DNA of 64,000 nt from Gnetum montanum (taxonomy: Eukaryota; Streptophyta; Gnetopsida; Gnetales; Gnetaceae): NCBI GenBank assembly GCA_015680685.1, contig MNCI01003654.1:10826-74825 (forward strand), given 5' to 3'. The notes under the pieces were generated by a model, which saw only the letters and a list, made by a program, of their open reading frames with translations, was not told the DNA's origin and did not search any database. A program made the translations under genes and the position numbers. Positions 44,065 to 54,658 of the stretch are shown here, piece after piece (the first letter of the stretch is position 1; every line of letters starts with the position of its first letter).

Positions 44065-45043
44065 TGATGAGTGGTGAGGTACCCCTATACTCAACCACAT
44101 GAAACAAGCGTAGCACGCGTGATCCAGTCAAACTCCACAGACTAAATGCCTAAACGCCTCATGGAACACTTGGGGTTAATCATTCATTGTCTTCCCAGAC
44201 TTACTTGTTGTTGTCACAGTGTATGGTTAAGTAAGTCCGATGTATATGATTTTTATGGTCTTTTATGGTTTTTCTCCTATGCTAAAGGGTGAAGGGTTGA
44301 GAGAACTAACTAACTCTAACTAAGGACCTAAGTCTAAATTAACTAGCGTCAGCATCTGTTCCCACTTACCGTACACACCCTAAACTATGCAACTGTGGCT
44401 ACCAAATGCTAATCGTTACTGGGATCACCACATGTAATGCACGTGCTCCAAGTGGTCGTACTGAGGCACTTAACTAGCCTAAACGTGATGAGCAGCCGAT
44501 TCCTTGACTAGCCGTACACATCCAAAGATGCTCATAATCAAGTCGTACTCATCCTGCATTCTAGGAGTTGAGGGTGAGAGAGACTAATCGCGATGAGTAG
44601 CCAATTCCTTGATTAGCCGTACACATTCGTCAATGCTAGTAATCAAGTCATACTCATGCCACGCTAATGCAGGTAATAAATAACAGGTAAGAAATAACAA
44701 ATAATAAATTCTATTCCATGCATTGCAAGGTTTATCCACAAAGCTCGTCTTTATTGCCGTACACAACTTGCGTTCAGGTACAAAGCTGCTCGAATAAAGA
44801 TCCGTTCACTTGGGGACTCCTACTGCGGGCACATGGAAAATATTCTATCTTTGGCATGATCAAAGTGCTAGAATTTCCAAACGTTAAGCCTAGGATGGGA
44901 AATAAGGGGAGTGCCGCCTCTTATTTATAGATTTGGCGACGGACCGTGATATCGTGTACGTGATATCGCATGGGATGCGATATCGCGACGGTTGCGATAT
45001 CGTGTATGCAATATCGCGGCCCATGCGATATCGCGTCTCATCA
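44065..45043 (-). mobile_element. Solo LTR (979 bp), minus strand, inside another LTR
   Basis: In its own orientation it is TGATGAGACGCG to CCACTCATCA. Flanks are ATAAG (44060-44064) and GTAAG (45044-45048), 4 of 5. Five GATATC sites plus one mutated AATATC lie at 44948-45032; the TATA box is the complement of 44922-44929. It is the same subfamily as the solo LTR in element A, including the internal duplication. Confidence 0.9.
44922..45032 (-). promoter_or_regulatory. LTR promoter: GATATC array plus TATA box (minus solo LTR)
   Basis: Six units, the largest array in the window. On the + strand, starts are at 44948, 44962, 44979, 44996, 45010 (mutated) and 45027: steps of 14, 17, 17, 14 and 17 bp. 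18 bp separate the proximal unit from the TATA box. Confidence 0.75.
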
Positions 45044-45443
45044 GTAAGGTATATGATAAACTGATGTTGATTGGCTCTTAATAATGCTAAGTGTAAACAT
45101 GATAGAAATGAATATAATTACTATACCTAAGTTCAATGAAAATGCAAAACTATTCTATCCTATGATGATAAGTATTCGATCCTAGTTTTCTATATGAGTC
45201 TTAGGTTGATGTAACTATTATTGGGATTACCAAGTAACTTCACTACTAAGACAATCAAGCAAAGTCACTACTAGGCTACCAAATAATTATAATTTACATT
45301 GGAAACTAGTCATAGTTATTTTGTCTTACTCAAAAACATTAGAATAGTAAATGACTTAGGAAAAGTAAACAATATGAAAAAGTTAATTTATGCTAAGTGA
45401 TATGCTACAATGATGAAGAACAATCTTGATCTTTATTTTTATT

Positions 45444-46400
45444 TGATGAGACGTGATATGTTGGGTAGCTTCGTCGATGCATCCCCATCGATGAAGCCTC
45501 ATTAACGCATTTCCATCAATGCATTGTAGAGGCATTGACACATATTTGTGGATGAAAACACATAGATGCATTCATGATCAACGCATCTTAGATGCATTGA
45601 TGTAGCCCTATCAACATAGCTAAATGCATTAATGCATCTCCATCAATGCAATGCCTATATTTTCCTATAAATATGTGAGCATTGTCGCATATTTGGTACC
45701 TTTTGGTTATTCTAGTAGCTAGACTTTTGTAGTTTTATTTCATGATCTTAGCAAATAGTTAGTGAGTGCCCATAGTGTGAATTTGAGTCAGTTGTATAAT
45801 GTCTTATTCAAGTGGTATTGTATCTAGACACATTCTTTGAACAACAATAAGATCAAGATTAATTCATATTCATTGCAGCACTTTGACTTAGAATAGATTT
45901 ACTTCTAATGTAATTTACTTTTGATGTACTTAGTTAATATTTACATTTTCTTTGTGGAATGAGCATGACTAGTTTTGAGCGTACACTATTCACTAAGTAA
46001 TCCAAGCAATGTTATTGCATGGTTGGCCTAGTAGCATAACACTTTGTAATCTTAGTAGGGGATACATGAGTTTAGGATGTGTACGACATGCTGGGAATGG
46101 ATACTCATCATCCTTAGGCTAGCTTATTTATCTTCTTACTATTAATTAGTTTAAATAATTAATTTATACATTATTATCTAACTAGTTTAAGGGCTATCCA
46201 ACGTCAATAATCATATGCCTCACTTTGAACTAAACCATACATGACCAAACTACCACTAGTCTAAGTGAGAAGACATCGACCTATAATCAATGCTTTATAA
46301 TCTAGATACCACACTAGTCCCATCCATGGAATTTGACTAAATTGCACATGAATGCTTGTGATTCGTATGGTTGGGTGTATGGGGTACCCATTGCTAAGCA
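45444..46400 (+). repeat. Element D 5' LTR (957 bp)
   Basis: TGATGAGACGTGATATG to GCTAAGCA. TATAAATA at 45666-45673. The start resembles the GATATC-type LTRs, but the U3 carries ATGCAT sites instead. Confidence 0.75.
45477..45673 (+). promoter_or_regulatory. Element D LTR promoter: ATGCAT array plus TATA box
   Basis: ATGCAT at 45477, 45519, 45566, 45592, 45624 and 45632, plus ATGCAA at 45646, many preceded by ATCA or AG and followed by T/C. The TATA box starts 14 bp after the last one. ATGCAT is a palindrome. Confidence 0.6.
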
Positions 46401-46401
46401 T

Positions 46402-46419
46402 TAGCACTGTTGCTAAGGA
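46402..46419 (+). other. Element D primer-binding site (decayed tRNA-Asp type)
   Basis: 12 of 18 bases match TGGCGCCGTTGCCGGGGA; all six differences are C to T or G to A. Confidence 0.7.
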
Positions 46420-46533
46420 TGATGCTAGTGATCTAGATTAGTTATATTATAAATGATCATTATAAAAGTATTAATGATTTATCTTTTAGAAAACATTAAT
46501 ATTTTAAGTCACACACATTCACATAGGATCAAT

Positions 46534-48372
46534 AATGCATCACATAATGAGAACACTAGTTGGAAAAATGGTAGGTTCTATATTGAAGAGAATTGGAGTG
46601 AACTACCATAAGTAGGGATCTCATATGCTCATCTTGACCCTTATTACGTTCAAGGACTATGTTCAACTAATGTAGACAACCCTAGAAGAGATGGAACAAG
46701 TTCTATAACAAGGAGGATCTCAAGGCCTAGGGCCTTCTCCAAACCTAGAAGAGATAAATTAAAGGACCATAGGGGAAGATATAGGAGCCATGGAGATTCT
46801 CCTAGTTCACCATCTTCCTCTTCATCTTTAATGTCTAGTTCTGATGAAGATGAATATAGGTATAGAGATAAAGATACACTAAAGGTTCAAGATGAAGATA
46901 AAAATAGAATGCAAAGGCAAGTTGAAAGACATTGAAGTGAGCATAGACGAGATCATCACTATGAGACATATTGAAATAGACATTATCACCATGACATGTC
47001 TAATGAAGGTGAACCCTTGTTGGCTACTAGGAGCATGATACAAATTAGGAAGGTAGTTCGAATATCCCATAAGCATCAAAGGGAAAGCTACATCAAATGG
47101 CTTGATATGAATAACATTTCTAAATTATAAGGAGGCTATAATTTTGATCCACAACATCATTTACAAGCCTTCATGATGCCTGTGCTTTGCAAAATATCAA
47201 AAGTAAGTGGCAAATGATTAAGCTCTTTCCTAGGATACTAATAGAAGAAGCTGAAAGCTGGTATAGATTGTTGAAACCATATTTAATCCACTAGCAATTC
47301 ACAATGCTTGAGCTCTTCAATGAAAAATACCAAACCTATAAAAGAGTATCCAATTTAAGAAAATAAATCCAAGGGTTGAAGTAAGAAAATCATGAATCCT
47401 TAGATAGATACTATTCTCTACTACATAGATGTTTAGGTCGTGGTTTTTCTCAAAAATAGTAGCTTCTCCACATCATAGATGGGCTTCATAACAAAATGAG
47501 GTAAACCCTTAGGATCTATGCCCAAGGAGAATTATTAGAACTAAGAGCCTGTTAGATACAAAGGCTAGTTGAACATGTGGCAAAAGAAGGAGAATTATGT
47601 AAAAGAGAGAGCATAGAGGAATATAGTTGGGGTCCAACTCTTTAAAAGAAAGAGGTCCATATTTATGATTAGGAAAAAGTCTATCATTGAGATTGAAGCA
47701 AGGGTAGATAAGATGTGGGAGTTGATGAATGAAAAAGTTACAACCAACTTGAAAATCATAGAGGAGAAGCTCAAGCAAAAAGGATTAATTGATTAAAACA
47801 AGAAGAGAAAAAAGAATAAAGAAATAGGTAAGGACACTTATTGGAAAAAAGGAAAAATAGCTATAGTAGAAGAGGTTACAAACTTAGATATAGAAGAGGA
47901 TGATGGATGTGACATCTACCAACATGAACATCTTTAAGGGCTATTGCCTAGTTATGTTACATCTACAAGAGTTTAGGATTTTTGCTTTGAATCCCAAGTT
48001 TGTAGAAAAGCACATGCCTAGGAGATTGTCCTATCTACAAGGCAATTATAGACACTCCTACAACCAATAGTACTATTGCAGTGGAACTTCTTATCAACCT
48101 CAAAACTACTATTAACCATAATGGTAAAACCCATAGTCCTAGGAGATGCCATCAAAAAACCAATAATACCCTTATTGCCAGCTGGACCCTTATGGATACT
48201 ATGTTTAACAACCTATTTCTCCAAATGGTTCTACTTCCACTACCTCAAAAGACTCTCCAAATACTCTCCTGAATATCAACCTGCAAAATCTTTGCTGGGA
48301 TCACCATCTCATACCTCTTATCCTCCATCACATCCTAGATACTCTCATACTTCCCTCCAACATATGTGTTGA
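46534..48372 (+). pseudogene. gag: Element D gag remnant
   Basis: The ATG at 46534 begins MHHIMRTLVGKMV. Motifs in order: a short N-terminal block with ISYAHLDPYY, a Ser/Asp-rich part (46800-46860), an Arg/His-rich part, the core Gag domain (YIKWLDMNNISK, GGYNFDPQHHLQAF near 47090-47170, then ESWYRLLKP and MLELFNEKYQ), and a charged helical part. The Cys-His motif near 47910 (CDIYQHEH) has lost its second Cys to Tyr by a G to A change. The Pro/Tyr tail ends near 48372. TAG stops are frequent. Confidence 0.8.
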
Positions 48373-49231
48373 CACATTTTTTATCATTTTCATGGAGGAG
48401 TGATGGTTCTTGTTATAACAAATAGGCCTTGAGGACTTGATGAAGTTATGTTATGTTGGTTTCAAGCATTTGAAACTAGCTTGCCAAATACATTAGACAG
48501 GGCAAAGATTCTGAAAGTATTTTTAATAAAAAAAAAACAATGTGAAGGGGAATATGAACTATAGGGACTTTATAGAGTAAGCAACTTGAAAAAATAGGAA
48601 TCTTCAATGACTCACAGTGTTTGACAAGGTTAGCTTAATTTCTATTACAATAGTTAGTTACAGTTTAATTCACAAACCCAACCATTTTAACAATCACAAT
48701 AGCAACTACACATTCACGTTTAGTTCATTCTATAACCACTGAGTTTATTTGGAAGTATTTGGGCCTTGGTGTTGCCAAACACTAGCAAGCACCTAAACCC
48801 TATTTGATGTAACACATTCATTTCCTATGATTCCAAAGCCATGGGACCAACGGCCAAATGTTGGCGGTCCCAAATGATCACCAACAGTTCTTTTGGTGCT
48901 AAATGAAGGGTAGAAACTCTATTGCCTAAGTTCATTGCATTCAAAGAGATCGATAGTTCTAGCACACCAATAGTTCTATTTGGTGTTAAAAGGGCTTGAA
49001 AGAAAACTAGTTATTATTTTGAGTTAATGAGCAAATAGATTGGTAATTTAGTAGATTTTGAAAATCGTAAAGGGTTTTCATATTATAAGACTAATTATTC
49101 ATCAAAAGAAGAAAAAAATGATTTTTGAGTTTGGGACAAGTAGTGGAGTAAAAACTATAAAGATAAAGAGATGACCTTTTCTATTTGGTTTATTAGTTTA
49201 TAAGAGAAGGTCAAAGAAATATAAGAGTTCA
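48373..49231. other. Unassigned 0.9 kb between elements D and E
   Basis: No confident coding tract; AFETSLPNTLDRAKIL-like text at 48465-48515 resembles part of a polyprotein but is too short to place. A possible hairpin lies at 48843-48871 (GGGACC and GCCAA arms with a short bulge). Between 48890 and 48990 the word AGTTCT-TTTGGTG recurs. It may include the lost LTR of element E. Confidence 0.4.
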
Positions 49232-50670
49232 ATGATCAAAAGGAGTTCTAATAAGATGGAAAATTTGCAACAAGTTAATCCTTGGCAAAGAGTTATTCCA
49301 TTAGGATTTCAAAATTACAATGATAATCCTAAAGCAATTAACAAATATTTGCCTGAACCTTTTATTCCTAGAAAAGCTCACTTAGATAAAGAATATATTC
49401 ATCTATTTGAGTTAGCTTTAGCTCATGCAAATATTCAACACCAAGATCAAGCTTGTAGGTTGTTCGTAGCAAACTTAAAGGATATGGCTCAAATTTGGTA
49501 TTAAAACTTGTCAAGTAATAGTCTCACAAGTTGGGATGATATGAAAAGCCTTTCCTTAGCCTAGCTTGGCAATTAATTGGATCAACAATAAGTGTACTAT
49601 GGGCTAGTACAAGCTAAGCATGGAGTTAAAGAGTCAATTAGAGATTTCAACATTAAATTTTAACAAATTTGTGGGCTTTTTCAAAGATAGTATAGGCCAT
49701 TAGAGGAAATGCTTAGAGACACTTATCTTAAAGCTATAAATCCCAATATCTCAATCTAGTTGAGAAGAACTCCAAATGTGCTAATGGTAAATACTTTAGT
49801 GAAGCTATAGAGTTAGAAAAACAACTAAGCTTGAATAATGAAGAAATTATTACAACTCAGAAAAAAGGAGAAAATGATAATTTTTGTGCAAGATTTCACC
49901 CAACATAAAGTATTACTAGGGCCATCTCACATTATGATAGAAGAAGAGTTAGAAAATAGAGAATCTGAAAAAGAAAAATTAATGAGAGCCTTGTCCAACA
50001 AAGTAGTGAAACTAGAAAAAGCTTTAGCAAAGGTTAAAATTAAGGAAGAAAAGAAAAATAGGAAACATAAGCATTAAGATACTAGGTTAGTAGAATTTGA
50101 AGATGAAAGTGATCTTGCTATGTCCAACTTCCTTAATATTGAATTAGATAATGAGCTATCTAGTGTTCATTACATAAGAAAATTTTCTAACAATGGATCC
50201 AGTGATACCTCTTTCTTGTTAAGTTTTGAAGAGGATATGTCATTAGATAAATAGTGTAACAACAATGAAGAAAATGAATATAATCATTGATCAAAAGAAA
50301 GATTAACAACTTTCAGACCCTCAAATGTCATTTCTAATTCATCTACTAAGAGAAATATTTTTGAACCAAGTAGAAGAGAGAAAAATAAAAGTAAAGAAGA
50401 TGAAGGAGAGCAAAGTGCTCAAAATCAAACTTTTAGTAAATGGATGAAGAAACTAGGCTTCAATGGAGATCAAGAATATAATTTGATATAGGATCTTAAA
50501 CATGTCATGACCAGTAGTAGTATTTATCAATTGTTACAGATAGGAGATTAGTAAAGAAAGGCTTTATAGTTTATTAAAGGTAAAAGAAGACTTGGAGAAT
50601 CAAAGTTAAGCTATGCATCTAACATTGATAAGATAACAAAACTAGCTATGACTGCACTCTTGGTAAGGAA
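49232..50670 (+). pseudogene. gag: Element E gag remnant
   Basis: The first frame is intact for 90 codons: PWQRVIPLGFQNY, LPEPFIPRKAHLDKEYIHLF and FVANLKDMAQIWY (the conserved A-x-x-W-Y of Gag). It goes on with SLTSWDDMK and a FNIKF-QICGLF stretch, then a Lys/Glu-rich coiled-coil part (49838-50077), an acidic Ser-rich part (50090-50300) and SKWMKKLGFNGDQEY near 50435-50475. No zinc motif is seen. Several TAG stops. Confidence 0.65.
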
Positions 50671-50960
50671 GATCCTTGTTTTCTTTTGACAATTAAGTTA
50701 AAGGATAAATATCTTCATAATTGTCTAGTTGATTTTGGAGCTATATCTACCATCATGCCATTGTTTATATGCAAAGAACTTGGTTTGATTCCTAAACAAT
50801 CCAATAAAAAGATTGTTCATGTGGACAAAAGTAGAGTGAAGATTATGAATCAACTACCAAATGTTCTATTAGAAATCACTTTTGAACCTCATATAAAAAC
50901 TAGAGTAACTATTCAAGTAGTAGATATACTATATTAAAATAGCCTTTTGTTGAGTAGAAG
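50671..50960 (+). pseudogene. Element E aspartic protease
   Basis: The intact frame 50686-50937 reads LKDKYLHNCLVDFGAISTIMPLFICKELGL. The active-site triad DSG/DTG has become DFG, compatible with one C to T change. Then VHVDKSRVKIM and LEITFEPHIKTRVTIQVVDILY, the second lobe. It ends near the aRNH start without RT in between. Confidence 0.75.
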
Positions 50961-51169
50961 TTAGAGTAAGAATTTCTCAAGTTACATATTAACAGATTAC
51001 TCCCATATGTGGCTACCTTGGAAGGGGGAACCGAATTAGATTTACATATATAGTGAACTTTTAATGATTGAAAATGTTACTTCAAATGGAAAGAACAAAG
51101 TCATCAAAATAAGAGCTGAGGAATCAAAAATTTGCATGCTTTAAAAAGTTTATAAATAGAAAAGGGAAA

Positions 51170-51560
51170 ATCTCAATATAAGAGTAAGTGGGAATTATAT
51201 TTTGATGGTTCTTGTAATTGTAAAGGTGTTGGAGTTAGAATAGTCCTAGTAAAAGATAACTTCCCTAAAAATATTTAAGACAATTCATTTATATTTCCTT
51301 TGCATGAATAACCAGGCTAAATATGAAGCTTTAAGTATTGGAATTAAAGTAGCATTGGAAATGGGGATCAAGGTAACCGCCATAAAAGGAGATTCAAGAT
51401 TGATTTGTGAACAAGTTAAGGGAAATTTTGTAGTTAAAAGCTCATTCTTGCAGCCTTATAAACAACTTGTCTACAAAATGTTGGGTTAGTTTTACCACTA
51501 TCAAATAGAATATATAGGTAAGGAAGCTAATTATATAGCAGATGATTTAGCAAATGTAGC
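51170..51560 (+). pseudogene. Element E archaeal-type RNase H located before RT
   Basis: WELYFDGSCNCKGVGVRIVL (first Asp), NNQAKYEALSIGIKVALEMGIK (Glu), IKGDSRLICEQVKG (Asp) and YIGKEANYIADDLANVA (last Asp): all four acidic residues of the active site are present. One frame shift near 51280 and one stop separate the parts. In the Tat element of this window the same domain comes after RT. It is followed by about 300 bp of linker before the RT. Confidence 0.75.
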
Positions 51561-51878
51561 TTTAACATTAGATGTAAAAAGGATAGAAAAATATGAAGAG
51601 ATAATGATCAAGAATGAACATCAGTAGTAGATAACATAAGACATTTACAAGTATTTGAAGATGATGATCAAGTGCTCAGATTCATGAAGAATAAGCAAGA
51701 ATTTGAAAGTCAAATCACACCTCAAACAACATTGAGTTCTAAGTATAGCCAAATTCCCAAAAAGGTGATCAGTTATGAACATGAGTTTAGTAAAAATTAG
51801 CTAACAAGAAAAGATATACAGAATTTTGATGATCAAGCTTATGAAACAATGAATCTCAAGTCTATTGAGATAACATAG

Positions 51879-53250
51879 ATGTTAAACATCATAAAGGAAG
51901 ATAATTCAATTTTCAAACATAATTTTTTATTATTATTAGAGGATAATTCAAAGAATTTCACTTGGTCTTATGATGACTTTAAAGCTTTTAGACTTGATGT
52001 GATGACACATAAAATTCCTTTAATAAATGGTTGTAAGACAGTTAAGCAAATGCAAAGAAAATTCAATCCATCATTTGAACTAGCTATGGAAGCTAAGATT
52101 AAGAAGCTATTGCAAGCTCAAATCATATATGGAGTCTTGGTATTCAACATGACTTGTTAATTCTTTTCTAGTAAGAAAGAAGAATGAGGATATTAGGCTT
52201 TGTGTGGATTTCAAAAATTTGAATGAAGCCTCTGAAAAAGATAAGTACCCACTTCCTAAAATTGATGAAATATTTATCAATGTATTATGATGTCAAGTAT
52301 ACTCCTTCCTAGATGCTTTTTTAGGCTATAATCAGATTATGGTAGATAAGGGTGATAGATATAAAATAAAATTTATCACCAAATGCCTACCTTTGCCTAC
52401 AAAAGAATGCCATTTGGAGTATCAAATGTTGGACCTACCTTCCAAAGAGTAATGAACTTAGCTTTTGAAGGTTTAATAGGAAAGTTCATTGTGGTTTATT
52501 TAGATGATATCACTATCTATTCAAAAAGGTAGGAAGATCATATTGGTCATCTCCAAAAAATTTTAGATAAATGTCATGAGCATGGTATTTCATTAAATCC
52601 TAAAAAATGTATCCTTGGGGTTAAGATTGGAATTTTGCTGGGTCATGTAATCTATCAAGAAGGAATTGCTATAGATGATGCACGAATTTAGGTAGTACAT
52701 AATATCAAGCATACAATGAATAAAAAGTCTCTTAAATTTTTCTCTAAAAAGATAAATTTCATTAAGAAATTTATCCTAGGATTCATTGAAATTTTTAAGG
52801 AAAACACCAAAATCTGAAAGAGCTTTAGTAGAAATTAGAAAGGCTATTCAAGAACTTGGTAAAACCAAAATTGAAGGGAGATTTCTAGTTATATGCTTTT
52901 ACTTCAAATGATTCAATTGCTACTATTATAACTCAAAGAGACAATGGTCAAGATGAATTGATTGGATTTTTTGGGTATTAGCTTGAAGGCTCTAAGCTAA
53001 ATTATTTTGATTTAGAGAAACAAACATTCATAGTCATTAAAGCACTTCTACATTTCAAATATTTCTTATAAAGCTCATTGGTTTATATTATGCTAATAGA
53101 GCCTACAGTCAAACAATCCTTGGCTCAAAATGAAATTAAATTGAAAAAAGGGAAGTGACTTATAAAACTTCAAGGTTTCAAATTTTCATTAGAAATATGC
53201 AAAACTATTAAAGGAATGGGATTAACCAAGTTAATGGCTAGGGAAGATGA
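51879..53250 (+). pseudogene. Element E reverse transcriptase and second RNase H
   Basis: The 93-codon frame at 51879 carries the pre-RT block FTWSYDDFKAF and a FNPSFELAMEAKIKKLL stretch. Next come an LCVDFKNLN-like block near 52195, GYNQIM, a [17 protein letters not shown] block and the active site YLDD at 52497-52508 ([12 protein letters not shown]). Then HEHGISLNPKKCILGV and the connection. The RNase H is of retroviral type: AFTSNDSIATIITQRDN, then LNYFDLEKQTFIVIKALLHFKYFL; the final TDH motif is not clear. A few stops and shifts. Confidence 0.78.
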
Positions 53251-53339
53251 AATATCCATGCTAAGGATTCATGAAGAAAACTGGTATGATAAAATTCTAG
53301 AATTCCTTAAAATGAGAAAGGTTTCAAATAATTTAACTA

Positions 53340-54514
53340 CAAGTTAGAAAAGACCTTTCTTCAAAAGGGCAAATAAAGTTGTGAATAAAGATGGAATCTT
53401 ATATAGAAAGGACCTGAAAGGGGTTTTGTTGGAATGTGTTCATAATGATCAAATCAATCCTATTTTAGAACAATTCCATTATCATTCTAATTTATTTTGA
53501 GTCTCCTAAGTCTACCATGCAACATATACTTCACTATGGTTTTTATTGGCCTAGTATAAAACAAGATATTAGTTCAATGATTCGAAGATGTTACAAATAT
53601 CAAATTCATGGATCAAAAATTGAAAAGGCTAGATCTCCCTTAAAATTCATAATTGTGGACAGACCATGTCAGCAATGGAACTTAGATTTTATTGGCAAAA
53701 TTACTCCTTTAAGAGTCAAACATAAGTTTATTCTCACATCCACCAATTACTTTACTAAATGATTTGAAGCAAAAACTTTGAGAAAAAGTTTAGCATCAAA
53801 CATAATTGAGTTCTTAGAAGATCAAATTCTAAGTCGTTTTGGTCAGCTTGAAGTGCTAGTATCCAATAATGGAGCTACTTTTCAGTTTGAAAAATTTATA
53901 ACATGGGCATCAAAGAAATCCTTCTTTCAAATTATTATCCTCAAGGGAATGGCTTAGTTGAACCTACAAATAAAAAGTTTATTTCCTACATTAAAAAGAC
54001 AATGGAGGGGAATCCAAGAAATTGGATTGATTATTTGCAATCTACATTATAGACTCACTGTATTAGATTTAAAAAGGCTATTGGAATGTTAGCTTATAAC
54101 TTAGTCTATGGTTTGCCTGTAAGAGTTATGAATAAGATTATAAGCTCAGCCTTTGATTTTGTACAAAAGTATAGTGAAAAAAGTAATAAAGATAGAAGTT
54201 TCATGACCTTGCTTAGTAAAAGAGAAGTTGAAATGGATAGAGCTAAGAATAATTTATTAAAGAATGCTTCTGAAGTTAAAAGATGGTTTGATAGAAAGGC
54301 TTTGAAAAGAACTTTTAAAATTGGCAATCTTGTATTATTTTGGAATATGAAAAAGCTAAATAAATTTTTGGCAATATGGATGGGCTTATTTCAGATCAAG
54401 AGACAATTATGGAAAGATACATACAAACGATGCATGTTAAGTGGAATGGAGTTGCAACTTTCGTATAATGTTTTACATACAAAAGATTATTTTGTGCAAC
54501 CAGCCACAACTTGA
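53340..54514 (+). pseudogene. Element E integrase
   Basis: The frame at 53517-53762 reads MQHILHYGFYWPSIKQDI with RRCYKYQIHG (zinc segment; the second Cys became Tyr) and QQWNLDFIGKITPL (first Asp). Further on NGLVEPTNK (third acidic Glu) near 53950-53970. The second-Asp block near 53860 reads SNNG for DNG. The 142-codon frame at 54086-54514 is the C-terminal region (MLAYNLVYGLPV, RWFDRKALKRTFKIGNLVLFWN). Confidence 0.78.
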
Positions 54515-54658
54515 TATATACATATATATTAATGATATATACATGTATATAACAATATAATATAATAATAAAATGATTTTGATAATAATATTATTATGTA
54601 TACATAGTAATTAAAGATAAAAATGTATATATAAGATTTAAAAGATATATATGCTTAG
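54515..54658. repeat. AT-rich low-complexity tract
   Basis: TATATA and ATAATAAT-type repeats almost without G or C. Element F inserted at its end; the base five preceding F read CTTAG, which should recur beyond the window if it is a target duplication. Confidence 0.8.

Larger units (their letters stand above)
43884..45443 (-). repeat. E1-type LTR, minus strand, split and truncated
   Basis: 43884-44064 plus about 45049-45443 together match the reverse complement of the last ~575 bp of 40036-40858 (TGATGAGTGGTTGG, CCATACAAGTCA, CTTAGAGTTA-TGA-GTGCAAAT). The solo LTR at 44065-45043 interrupts it and element D cuts it at 45443. The sequence on its left shows no primer site, so it was a solo or 3' LTR. 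Confidence 0.75.
45444..48372 (+). mobile_element. Element D: Athila-like 5' end with LTR, primer site and gag only
   Basis: 5' LTR, primer site and a gag related to those of A, E1 and F; homology stops near 48372 within the Pro/Tyr-rich gag tail. No protease, RT or integrase and no 3' LTR follow, so the element is truncated at the 3' side or was a non-autonomous form. It cuts a minus-strand E1-type LTR on its left. Confidence 0.75.
49232..54514 (+). mobile_element. Element E: Ty3/gypsy polyprotein region with RNase H before RT
   Basis: gag (49232-50670), protease (50671-50960), archaeal-type RNase H (51170-51560), RT (51879-52800), retroviral-type RNase H (52801-53250) and integrase (53340-54514). 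It is unlike the Athila copies in codon style (more A/T) and in its RT box YLDD. Two RNase H domains place it near Tat-type elements, but here the extra one comes first. I see no LTR or primer site for it: the left side is unassigned, and the right side is an AT-rich tail cut by element F. Confidence 0.75.

Noticed and set aside
44948-45032. Regularly spaced GATATC palindromes as a CRISPR-like array
   Set aside because: Units are 6 bp with 8-14-bp gaps inside an LTR promoter of a plant retroelement; repeat and spacer lengths and the context are wrong.
49232-54514. Element E as an integrated plant pararetrovirus
   Set aside because: It has an integrase with a zinc segment and acidic core motifs, and an archaeal-type RNase H; there is no movement-protein or coat signature. 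Ty3/gypsy is the better fit.
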